Part shown: piece by piece, positions 1 to 5,589 of the stretch
Layout: each line of letters starts with the position of its first letter
Position numbering within the stretch: position 1 is the stretch's first letter
From: Planctomycetales bacterium
GTDB lineage: Bacteria; Planctomycetota; Phycisphaerae; SM23-33
Length of the DNA: 5,589 bases
Assembly (NCBI GenBank): GCA_030673005.1
Contig: DAOVFI010000177.1
Span: 1 to 5,589 of the forward strand
Direction of reading: 5' to 3'
Notes under the pieces: generated by a model
Seen by the model: only the letters and a program-made list of their open reading frames with translations
Databases searched by the model: none
Told to the model about the DNA's origin: nothing
Program-made: the position numbers and the translations under genes

Positions 1-1469
1 ACGATAAGCGAGCCGTGATGTGCCCCGGCCAGGATCATTACGAAGTCGTAATAGTCCGGATGACGCCCCTCTCCCAGTTTCGTCTCGTAGCCGTAATGCG
101 TTGTTGAACCTGCATTGTTCCAGACCCAGTAATGTTCATCGGTCGATGCCAGTCGGCTGTTTTCTATGTGAACGCGCGAGGCGTATTTAGGGGCGAATTC
201 CAGTGCGCCGTCGGTTTTACAGTCGAACTTCAGTGTCTGGTCTTTGATAATCAGTTCCGACCCTTCATCAACTACCAGATTCGTATGACATACGGCCGTT
301 TTCGCGGCTGCGTCGTATGTGAACAGTTTGGGATCCCCTATCTCTTTGGCTATATCAGCCAGAGTAACGCCCCTGCCCTTGACGACAATTCCCTTCTTGC
401 GGACAGGCCAACTCTTGCCTTTTTGATAATGATAGTTCCAGACATAGTCCTCGAAACGTATGCTCTTCGGAGGGAACAAGTATTTGTTCTTGTACACCTC
501 CAGGCAGTCGAAGAATCTTTGTGGATTTTTGACTCCTCTTATGTCGAGAAATAATGATTCGCACTTTTTTATCGCCTCATCGTGGGCGAGAAATTCGATC
601 CGGTTGTCCCTGTACATATACAGCCGGCCGTCGCGTGTGCGGACAATGGTTACTTCATACCATTTGTCCAGCAGGTACACGCCGTCGTCGTAGTCGATGC
701 TGAAGTCCGCCCCGGCGTGATTTATCCAGCAGTGATGATGTGAATCGCAGCACTGGTTGAAACCATAACTCCCGCCGCCTTTGCCGGATACTTTGATGAA
801 CTTCAGGCCGATGGATTCGGGATTGCACTTCTTCATCGCTTCGGGGAAGCGGTACCTGAACTTCCACGTGCCGTAGGCGATAGTTGAGGGGATAGTCGCC
901 CAGGTTACACCCTCCTTTGAATCGGCCATACCCTTGGTTACGTGCGGGGCGTATTTTTCCTTGCCCGTCCACTCCGGCAGGGGCCTGCCCCAGGGATCTT
1001 TGGCCTTCCGGCCGAAGGACCTGCAGTCGGCGAAGTAATCGAAAATATCCGGCGCGTCTTTCCTTAAAAGTGTCGAGACGACCCATTCCTGACGGGCTTC
1101 ACCCCCGCCGCCGGTTATTTTCAGGTGAATCTCCCAAATCCCCTTGGCGTCCGGGACGGTCCAGGTCATTGTCTCGCCCTTCGCCTCCTTTATGACCTTC
1201 TTGTTCACCCGCCATTCGTATTTATCCGCACCGTCCGCCTTGACACTGAAGGTTATCTTATCGCCGGGCGCGGCAAGGTACATTCTGTCTTTCAGGCCGG
1301 TTTTATTCTGCGTTTTACCACCTTTCGACGAGAATTCCTTTATCACCGGCATCGCTGCGCGCAGTCCCGCAGGGGACGCTGCGTGCGTACCTTCGGCAAT
1401 GCCGAGCCGACCAACAGACAGTATCAGCGTGCAGACCAAAGCAGTCGATTTGATTCTGGTAATCCTCAT
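1..1469 (-). CDS. Secreted Ig-like/LamG-like/beta-helix protein, second tandem paralog (3' end outside window)
   Basis: The frame is open from the ATG at 1469 to the left edge (489 complete codons, no stop), so the C-terminus is missing. The N-terminus is a signal peptide: basic start (R2, R5, K7), hydrophobic core around residues 10-20, possible cleavage after GIA (25) or THA (30). An Ig/PKD-like sandwich follows (about 41-133, with the block GIWEIHLK), then a LamG/concanavalin-like domain (about 140-332, with CCDSHHHCW at 240-248 and a LYMYRDNRIEF strand). A right-handed beta-helix begins near 358 (IVVKGRGV; WNNAGSTTH at 450-458). Order and blocks match the 824-aa protein encoded just upstream, so this is its tandem duplicate. 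Its ATG overlaps that gene's stop, so co-expression is very likely. It carries a 12-residue insertion (29-40) absent from the paralog. Extracellular or periplasmic carbohydrate binding or processing is inferred; I see no assignable catalytic site. Confidence 0.88.
   Translation of the reverse strand, partial: MRITRIKSTALVCTLILSVGRLGIAEGTHAASPAGLRAAMPVIKEFSSKGGKTQNKTGLKDRMYLAAPGDKITFSVKADGADKYEWRVNKKVIKEAKGETMTWTVPDAKGIWEIHLKITGGGGEARQEWVVSTLLRKDAPDIFDYFADCRSFGRKAKDPWGRPLPEWTGKEKYAPHVTKGMADSKEGVTWATIPSTIAYGTWKFRYRFPEAMKKCNPESIGLKFIKVSGKGGGSYGFNQCCDSHHHCWINHAGADFSIDYDDGVYLLDKWYEVTIVRTRDGRLYMYRDNRIEFLAHDEAIKKCESLFLDIRGVKNPQRFFDCLEVYKNKYLFPPKSIRFEDYVWNYHYQKGKSWPVRKKGIVVKGRGVTLADIAKEIGDPKLFTYDAAAKTAVCHTNLVVDEGSELIIKDQTLKFDCKTDGALEFAPKYASRVHIENSRLASTDEHYWVWNNAGSTTHYGYETKLGEGRHPDYYDFVMILAGAHHGSLI
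1231..1267 (-). repeat. 37-nt exact repeat, copy in the second paralog (partner 3735-3771)
   Basis: These 37 bases are identical to 3735-3771 in the same orientation. They encode the start of the Ig-like domain (around GDKITFSVKADG). Mismatches begin directly at both ends. A second exact match of 30 nt (1321-1350 with 3825-3854) lies close by. Confidence 0.9.
1321..1350 (-). repeat. 30-nt exact repeat, copy in the second paralog (partner 3825-3854)
   Basis: Identical to 3825-3854 and encoding the PVIKEFSSKG start of the mature region. It stops exactly where the 36-nt insertion of the second paralog begins. Confidence 0.9.
1351..1386 (-). repeat. 36-nt in-frame palindrome-centred insertion in the second paralog
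   Basis: Aligning the two paralogs leaves 36 extra bases here, encoding about 12 residues (HAASPAGLRAAM, 29-40) between signal peptide and Ig-like domain. The centre is a perfect five-base stem (GTCCC 1364-1368, GGGAC 1373-1377) with a four-base loop, flanked by direct repeats CGCTGCG at 1353-1359 and 1377-1383. The insertion edge coincides with the end of a 30-nt stretch identical in both genes, so the boundary is sharp. It behaves like a small palindromic element inserted in frame. Its mobility is inferred, and expansion of local sequence is the alternative. Confidence 0.55.
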
Positions 1470-3940
1470 TTTTGTCCTTTCTTTAGTTCTTCTTCGGTTA
1501 CGGTTTTGCCGTCAAGGACGGCGGTGATAGTGTAAGTGGGTTTGCCCGCGTCCGGCCGATACCATTGCGGCCCGGGATCAACGCCGGTGATGACCTTCTT
1601 TTTACCGTCAGCCTCGACGGTGATAGTGTAGGTGAAATCCTTTTTGCCGTCCTTGTCCTGGACATAGTCGGCCAGAACCACGGTGCTTTTCCTGTTCTTT
1701 TCCGTCGGCAGTGGAATGTGGCCGTCAGCGCCCGTTACCGTCGAAGGATTGGCAAAACCCTGTATGATCCGGTACGTCAGGAAGAAATACTGATTCCTGG
1801 TCGAAGGCTTCGGATCGAATATCGGCTGCTTCTCGTCCATGTTCTCGGCAGGGTAGTTCTTATTATCAACCTCGTTCGTTACGCTTACCTTCGCATTGCG
1901 TACCGACCGGCCTGCTTTATCAACCACTTTCACGTCGAGATAATACTTGGGTATTCCCCATGCCTTATCTGTCGGAACGAGAAGGTTCTTGAATTTGCAG
2001 TTGACCAGGCCCAGCCTGCTGTCTATGCCGGAGCCTTTCTTGCCCATTGGGTTGGGATACTCCCTGCCGGCATACTCGCTGTAACTGACGTCAAGATACC
2101 CTTGCCAGTTATGGGACGGACTGAAATGGGGCATCGACTTCCTGATTACGATGTTCTCATCTTTGAGGTTCAGGTCATAGACGTTCAATTTATCTCTTAC
2201 GGCATTGATCAAAAAGGTTATGTTCACCGGACTGTCTTTACCGCTGAAAGATACGTTTTTAAGATTAAATTTATGTGTGTTTATCTCGTCTGTATAGACC
2301 CAGAATGACTTTTTGCCTTTGGCGAACACCCTGTTTTTTGCGAAGTAATGAGCAGTCCCCTCGTAGCCGCCGATATCCAGTTCCCGAAGATTGGTGAACT
2401 TCATATTGGTAATATCCAGTTCCATCGGGGAGTCCCAGAAGATGTGTGCGGCGTTGTTTATGGTCGAATTGTTCGCCTTGAAACGGATTACCCCAGCGTG
2501 TCCCAGCGGAAAGACATAACTGGTGAATCCCACCTTATGGAATTCTATCGGGTCGCGCCTCTTACCGACGTTAGGCCGGCCAAAATGCGTCGTCGAACCG
2601 GCGTTATTCCACACAAAATAGTGTCTGCCTGCCGTTGTAATTGTGCTGTTTTCCAGCAAAAACTTTGCACCGTACCTTAACACGAAATGCCGCTCACCGT
2701 CTTTTCGACAGTTGAACACGAGCGTCTCATTCCTCATCGATAACTCGGCCCCGTCGTGGATAACGAGGTCCGCGTTACAGACGGCTTTGCGGGTTTTTTC
2801 GTCGTATGAGAATTTCGACGGGTCGTTTAGCAACCGGGCAATATCGGCCGGCCGGACACCCCTGCCTTTGACCACGATGCCGTTACGCGTCTGGGGGTAA
2901 TAGCAATGGTCAGTCGTGTTTCGGCGGTAGTTCCAGGTGTATTTCCCGTAATGGACCTCGGTTTCAGGAAAGAGGTACTTGTCCTTATAAACCTCGATGT
3001 TGTCGATGTGAATCTCGTGCCCTTTATGTCGCCCGAGACCTATACCTAATCTGGACGGCGGTATATCGAGTCTGTCGTTGACATAGAACTCGAAGATATA
3101 ATCGTTGTACATATAGAGCCATTTGTCTTTGGTGCGGATAACCGTTACCTGATGCCATTTGCCGTCTTCGGGCCAGCCCGTGCCGCCGTATTCGAAACTG
3201 AATCCCAGCCCCGACTTTGTGCCGACCCAGCAATGGTGATGCGAATCGGAACACTTTCCGTAACCCCAGTTGCTGCCGCCGGGCGTCTTGCCGCTCATGC
3301 GGACACCGAAACCGAATTGTCCGTTATTACCGTCGGGAAATCTGTACCGGAACTTCCATGTGCCACAGGCTATCGACATAGCGGTGTTCGTGCCCAGCGA
3401 GTTGCCGGTAACATCATCGACCGCCGATCTCATGAATCCTCTGGATGCCTCCAACTTGGGATTGGCCTTCCAATCCTTCAGTGCCCTGTCCCAAGGGTCT
3501 TTTTCTACTCTCTTGTCCGAGAATTTCCCATCCGCAAAATAGTCGAGGAAATCCGGCGCTTCAGTCTTCGAGAGTGTCGAAACGACCCACTCCTGATGGA
3601 CTTCACCTTCTTTATCGCTCGCTTTAAGGTGTATCTCCCATATGCCTTTTTCATTCGGCACGGTCCAGATGAACGAATTGCCGGTCGCTTCGGCATCAGC
3701 CTTCTTATTGACTGTCCATTCGTATTTACCCGCGCCGTCCGCCTTGACACTGAAGGTTATCTTATCGCCGGACCTGACAAGGTACATTCTGTCGGCCGGA
3801 CCGGTCTTATTCTGTGGATGCCCGCCTTTCGACGAGAATTCCTTTATCACCGGCGTTTTCTCAGCCGCCAAACTACCGGCCGACACCACCATCAATATCA
3901 TCACAAACAACGCCATCTTCGCGATCTTCGAAATAACCAT
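1466..3940 (-). CDS. Secreted multi-domain protein: Ig-like, LamG-like, right-handed beta-helix, carboxypeptidase-regulatory-like tail
   Basis: Complete 824-aa protein. Residues 1-26 form a signal peptide (K5, K8, hydrophobic 9-22, SLAA before E27). About 31-122 is an Ig/PKD-like sandwich. About 127-322 resembles LamG/concanavalin-like lectin domains (GTWKFRYRFP at 193, CSDSHHHCW at 230-238, KWHQVTVIRTKDKWLYMY at 261-278). About 354-650 is a right-handed parallel beta-helix with repeated short strands and Asn/Thr turns. About 666-810 contains a carboxypeptidase-regulatory/Cna-B-like unit (YLDVKVVDKAGRSVRNAKV, then TGADGHIPLP). No C-terminal anchor, dockerin or PEP-CTERM signal is visible. Such architectures occur in secreted carbohydrate-active or adhesive proteins, and beta-helices include polysaccharide lyases and epimerases, but no active site can be named here. 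The ATG at 3940 has a strong AAGGAG five bases upstream. It is the first gene of a two-gene unit and a short leader frame precedes it. Domain boundaries are by eye. Confidence 0.9.
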   Translation of the reverse strand: MVISKIAKMALFVMILMVVSAGSLAAEKTPVIKEFSSKGGHPQNKTGPADRMYLVRSGDKITFSVKADGAGKYEWTVNKKADAEATGNSFIWTVPNEKGIWEIHLKASDKEGEVHQEWVVSTLSKTEAPDFLDYFADGKFSDKRVEKDPWDRALKDWKANPKLEASRGFMRSAVDDVTGNSLGTNTAMSIACGTWKFRYRFPDGNNGQFGFGVRMSGKTPGGSNWGYGKCSDSHHHCWVGTKSGLGFSFEYGGTGWPEDGKWHQVTVIRTKDKWLYMYNDYIFEFYVNDRLDIPPSRLGIGLGRHKGHEIHIDNIEVYKDKYLFPETEVHYGKYTWNYRRNTTDHCYYPQTRNGIVVKGRGVRPADIARLLNDPSKFSYDEKTRKAVCNADLVIHDGAELSMRNETLVFNCRKDGERHFVLRYGAKFLLENSTITTAGRHYFVWNNAGSTTHFGRPNVGKRRDPIEFHKVGFTSYVFPLGHAGVIRFKANNSTINNAAHIFWDSPMELDITNMKFTNLRELDIGGYEGTAHYFAKNRVFAKGKKSFWVYTDEINTHKFNLKNVSFSGKDSPVNITFLINAVRDKLNVYDLNLKDENIVIRKSMPHFSPSHNWQGYLDVSYSEYAGREYPNPMGKKGSGIDSRLGLVNCKFKNLLVPTDKAWGIPKYYLDVKVVDKAGRSVRNAKVSVTNEVDNKNYPAENMDEKQPIFDPKPSTRNQYFFLTYRIIQGFANPSTVTGADGHIPLPTEKNRKSTVVLADYVQDKDGKKDFTYTITVEADGKKKVITGVDPGPQWYRPDAGKPTYTITAVLDGKTVTEEELKKGQK
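1475..1479 (-). promoter_or_regulatory. Ribosome binding site of the second paralog, inside the end of the first
   Basis: On the minus strand AAGGA lies five bases before the ATG at 1469. It is embedded in the last codons of the 824-aa protein (KKGQK, stop). Together with the ATGA stop/start overlap at 1466-1469 this fixes the start of the second paralog and indicates translational coupling. Confidence 0.75.
3735..3771 (-). repeat. 37-nt exact repeat, copy in the first paralog (partner 1231-1267)
   Basis: This is the partner of 1231-1267, 2504 bp away in direct orientation. Recombination between the two copies would delete or duplicate one paralog-length unit. Confidence 0.9.
3825..3854 (-). 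repeat. 30-nt exact repeat, copy in the first paralog (partner 1321-1350)
   Basis: Partner of 1321-1350, encoding the same residues just after the signal peptide of the 824-aa protein. Confidence 0.9.
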
Positions 3941-3945
3941 TCTTA

Positions 3946-3951
3946 CTCCTT
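3946..3951 (-). promoter_or_regulatory. Ribosome binding site of the 824-aa gene, touching the leader stop codon
   Basis: The minus strand reads AAGGAG five bases before the ATG at 3940. Its first A (3951) is also the last base of the TGA of the short leader frame, so a ribosome ending the leader would cover this site. Confidence 0.8.
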
Positions 3952-3974
3952 CACATTTTCCAACACTTCTTCAT
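3951..3974 (-). CDS. Possible leader peptide MKKCWKM
   Basis: Seven codons and a TGA encode MKKCWKM. A near-perfect Shine-Dalgarno AAGGAGG lies at 3987-3981, six bases before the ATG, and looks stronger than that of the large gene. The frame is offset by one base from the 824-aa gene, so it is not an N-terminal extension. The stop overlaps the downstream ribosome site by one base, which fits translational coupling or a regulatory leader. There are no runs of a single amino acid and no obvious attenuator hairpin after it, so classical amino-acid attenuation is not supported. A frame this short can arise by chance; the ribosome site is the main argument. Confidence 0.35.
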   Translation of the reverse strand: MKKCWKM

Positions 3975-4046
3975 TACCACCCTCCTTCAAACAGGATAAT
4001 GAAACCTAAAGACCTGTGGAATTAATAATTAGACGGTATCAACGAC

Positions 4047-4172
4047 GGGTGGCACGGTCAAGTCGGAGCGCCTGCCGTCAGGCAGGCAGCGGAGGCTTGG
4101 CCGTGGGATACCAGGCCACGGCCAAGGAAGATCGAGGCATGACGGCCTCAACCTTCCTTGACCGTGCCACCC
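4047..4172. repeat. REP/BIME-like paired-hairpin element
   Basis: The element is bounded by perfect 16-nt inverted arms: 4047-4062 (GGGTGGCACGGTCAAG) and 4157-4172. Inside are a 7-bp stem with a GTCA loop (4070-4076 with 4081-4087), an 11-bp perfect stem (4096-4106 with 4116-4126, nine-base loop), and a 5-bp stem (4134-4138 with 4145-4149). The ACGGtCAAG core occurs four times in alternating orientation. The element can therefore also be read as two inverted hairpin units: 4053-4105, and 4117-4166 with a 14-bp stem carrying one mismatch. This is the layout of paired REP sequences. No T-tract follows on either strand, so it is not a standard terminator. Whether it is repeated elsewhere in the genome cannot be seen here. 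Confidence 0.8.
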
Positions 4173-4248
4173 CATATTTATCAATTTGCCTGTTAGAAAG
4201 TACGAAGTCCGTTGCCTGCTTTATCATTCCCTTCCCGCCGACGTTCAG

Positions 4249-4254
4249 TACAAT
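4249..4254 (+). promoter_or_regulatory. Candidate -10 box for the LarA-family gene
   Basis: TACAAT differs from the sigma-70 consensus at one base and would start transcription near 4261, just before the ribosome site. No good -35 lies 16-18 bases upstream (only the poor TTCCCT at 4227-4232), so this is tentative. Confidence 0.28.
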
Positions 4255-4263
4255 GCGGGCAGA

Positions 4264-4269
4264 AAGGAG
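4264..4269 (+). promoter_or_regulatory. Ribosome binding site deciding the LarA-family start
   Basis: AAGGAG lies ten bases before the ATG at 4280, with a second weak AAAGG nearer. The in-frame ATGs further upstream (4253 and 4016) have no comparable site, and using them would add residues encoded by the intergenic hairpin element. The start at 4280 gives a protein of normal family length. Confidence 0.7.
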
Positions 4270-4279
4270 TACAAAGGCC

Positions 4280-5551
4280 ATGACAGGACAAGGTTATCCC
4301 GATCGTACACTAACCGACGAGGAAATGCGTTCGATTGTCGCCGATGCGGCTGGGGCGCTGGACGCCGACGGTAAACGCGTGCTGGTGATCGTGCCGGACC
4401 ATACACGCACCTGCCCCCTGCCGGCTATCGCAAGGGCGCTGCACGAGAACATCTCGCCGCGAGCGGCAAAGATGGATTTTCTCATCGCACTCGGTACGCA
4501 TCCGCCGATGACGACCGACCATATCGAACGGCACTTCGGCGTTGAGCCGGGGCAATGGGAAAAGGTTTTCGGGCAGTCGAAGGCGTTCAATCACGAGTGG
4601 CGGAACGAAGAGGCGCTCGTGCACGTCGGAACACTTACTGCCGACGAGATAGACCAAATCAGCGGCGGGTTGTTCCAAATGGACGTAAAAGTAACAGTCA
4701 ACCGCCTGATTTTCGATTACGACCGCGTGCTGATATGCGGGCCTGTGTTCCCGCACGAGGTAGTGGGGTTTTCGGGCGGAAACAAGTACTTCTTCCCCGG
4801 CATCTGCGGGGCCGAACTGCTGAACTTCTTTCATTGGCTGGGGGCCGTTCTCACAAACCCGAAGATCATCGGAACCAAGCAGACGCCCGTCCGTGCGACC
4901 GTGGATCTGGCGGCCCAGATGCTGAAAATGGACAAATTCGCATTATGCATGGTAACGACCAAAGCCGGTCTTTTCGGCCTGTATTTCGGCAGCCCGGAGC
5001 AGGCATGGTCGGCGGCTGCGGACCTTTCGGCGAAGATTCACATTACCTACATGGACAGGTCGTTCGATTCTATCCTGGCGCGCGCGCCGGAGATGTACGA
5101 CGACATCTGGACTGCCGGAAAGTGCATGTACAAAACCGAACCGATCATCGCCGACGGCGGGGAATTGATAATCTACGCCCCGCACGTTACGGAAATCTCC
5201 TACACCCACGGGGCGGTCATCGACGAGGTCGGCTACCACACGCGGGACTACTTCCTCGGCCAGTGGGACAAATTCAAGGACTACCCCTGGGGCGTGCTGG
5301 CCCACTCGACCCACGTCCGCGGCATCGGGACGTACGAAAACGGCGTCGAAAGGTGCCGCGTCAAGGTTACGCTCGCCACCGGCATCGGCGAAGACCGCTG
5401 CCGGAAGGTCAATATGGGCTATCTCGACCCTGCCTCGATCGACATTGCCGACTGGCAAGGCCGCGAGGACGAAGGCCGATTCTACATCCCCCGCGCCGGC
5501 GAAATGCTCTACAAACTCAAAGACCCGCCGGAATGGCAAAAATTCGGTTAG
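4280..5551 (+). CDS. larA: LarA-family nickel-pincer-nucleotide racemase/epimerase
   Basis: This 423-aa cytoplasmic enzyme has the length usual for LarA. The family racemises or epimerises the carbon bearing the hydroxyl of 2-hydroxy acids, using a nickel-pincer nucleotide attached to a lysine. Visible motifs are PDHTR (39-43), the substrate loop seen as DxTR in relatives; GTH (72-74), with H74 matching catalytic H108 of the Lactobacillus plantarum enzyme; NHEWRNEE (104-111); VNR (140-142); PHEVVGFSGGNKYFFPG (158-174), with H159 matching H174 and K169 the cofactor lysine K184; and H185 in FFHW matching nickel ligand H200. The H-to-K (10) and K-to-H (16) spacings equal those of the reference. 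The GGNKYFFPG...FFHW signature looks like a separate subfamily, so the substrate may be lactate, malate or a sugar acid; the symbol is a family label. No cofactor-synthesis genes (larB, larC, larE) are present here. The gene is transcribed away from the secreted paralogs. Confidence 0.88.
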   Translation: MTGQGYPDRTLTDEEMRSIVADAAGALDADGKRVLVIVPDHTRTCPLPAIARALHENISPRAAKMDFLIALGTHPPMTTDHIERHFGVEPGQWEKVFGQSKAFNHEWRNEEALVHVGTLTADEIDQISGGLFQMDVKVTVNRLIFDYDRVLICGPVFPHEVVGFSGGNKYFFPGICGAELLNFFHWLGAVLTNPKIIGTKQTPVRATVDLAAQMLKMDKFALCMVTTKAGLFGLYFGSPEQAWSAAADLSAKIHITYMDRSFDSILARAPEMYDDIWTAGKCMYKTEPIIADGGELIIYAPHVTEISYTHGAVIDEVGYHTRDYFLGQWDKFKDYPWGVLAHSTHVRGIGTYENGVERCRVKVTLATGIGEDRCRKVNMGYLDPASIDIADWQGREDEGRFYIPRAGEMLYKLKDPPEWQKFG

Positions 5552-5569
5552 TAATAATCTATAAACTGT

Positions 5570-5575
5570 TATAAT
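5570..5575 (+). promoter_or_regulatory. Candidate -10 box of a gene beyond the right edge
   Basis: A perfect TATAAT lies 19 bases after the LarA-family stop codon, in an AT-rich stretch. The best upstream partner is the weak TTAGTA at 5548-5553 (16-base spacing), which overlaps the stop codon. No terminator hairpin separates the two, so read-through is also possible. Confidence 0.3.
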
Positions 5576-5589
5576 GGGTAGATGCCGAT

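Larger units (their letters stand above)
3941..4279. other. Divergent intergenic region, 339 bp
   Basis: No long gene is supported here. From left to right it holds the ribosome site of the 824-aa gene, a seven-codon leader frame on the minus strand, an AT-rich stretch around 3996-4030 where a minus-strand promoter would be expected, a 126-bp paired-hairpin element, and the candidate -10 box and ribosome site of the LarA-family gene. The plus-strand frame of the LarA homolog happens to stay open back to 4016 through the hairpin element, but that stretch (KEDRGMTAS and similar) resembles no LarA N-terminus. Confidence 0.8.

Noticed and set aside
1565..2308. Long plus-strand open frame opposite the 824-aa gene
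   Set aside because: It is antisense to a well-supported domain protein, has no recognisable family features, and is explained as a shadow of the GC-biased real gene.
3996..4042. Minus-strand promoter for the secreted-protein operon (CATTAT at 4001-3996; TTGATA at 4042-4037)
   Set aside because: The -10-like and -35-like boxes are not at workable spacing: 35 bases separate them, and the best -35 near CATTAT matches only three of six. The region is plausible but no specific promoter is supported.
4047..4172. Hairpin element as an intrinsic terminator
   Set aside because: No T-run follows the stem on either strand, and the element lies upstream of both divergent genes, not downstream of any.
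4016..4279. N-terminal extension of the LarA-family frame (ATG at 4016, also 4253)
   Set aside because: It would translate the palindromic element, has no ribosome site, and does not resemble LarA. AAGGAG before 4280 and the normal family length favour the shorter form.
4555..5574. 339-codon plus-strand frame inside the LarA-family gene
   Set aside because: It is an arginine-rich frameshift shadow of a gene whose motifs are intact in the other frame.

Overview
The window (about 53% GC by eye) carries two divergent transcription units separated by a 339-bp gene-free spacer. The minus-strand unit holds two large, secreted, multi-domain paralogs. The promoter-proximal one (3940 to 1466) is complete at 824 aa. 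The distal one starts at 1469 and runs off the left edge, with 489 complete codons visible. The plus-strand unit is a single LarA-type (nickel-pincer-nucleotide) racemase/epimerase at 4280-5551, followed by 38 bases that contain a possible promoter for a gene beyond the window.

Left part (1-3940): both proteins begin with a signal peptide, then an Ig/PKD-like beta-sandwich, a LamG/concanavalin-like domain with a conserved Cys/His motif (CxDSHHHCW), and a right-handed beta-helix. The complete protein ends with a carboxypeptidase-regulatory/Cna-B-like tail. The stop codon of the first and the start codon of the second overlap as ATGA, so they form a translationally coupled tandem duplication. 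The distal copy has a 36-nt in-frame insertion built around a small palindrome just after its signal peptide. Two exact repeats of 37 and 30 nt near the N-termini, set against many synonymous differences elsewhere, suggest local gene conversion or recent exchange.

Middle (3941-4279): next to the minus-strand gene lies a seven-codon reading frame (MKKCWKM) with a near-perfect Shine-Dalgarno sequence, whose stop codon touches the ribosome site of the 824-aa gene. Beyond it is a 126-bp REP/BIME-like element of two inverted hairpin units, bounded by perfect 16-nt inverted arms. Next come a candidate -10 box and the Shine-Dalgarno sequence of the LarA-family gene.

Right part (4280-5589): the LarA homolog keeps every residue I can assign as catalytic or cofactor-binding, with the same key spacings as the characterised lactate racemase. 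Its substrate cannot be read from sequence, and no larB, larC or larE cofactor genes are in the window.

The large secreted beta-helix/LamG proteins, the GC content and the style of the LarA subfamily suggest a planctomycete (Phycisphaerae-like) genome or metagenome bin. This is an inference from memory of such proteins, not a proven placement. A plausible joint theme is polysaccharide binding or processing outside the cell and hydroxy-acid/sugar-acid metabolism inside, but divergent neighbours are weak evidence for a shared pathway.
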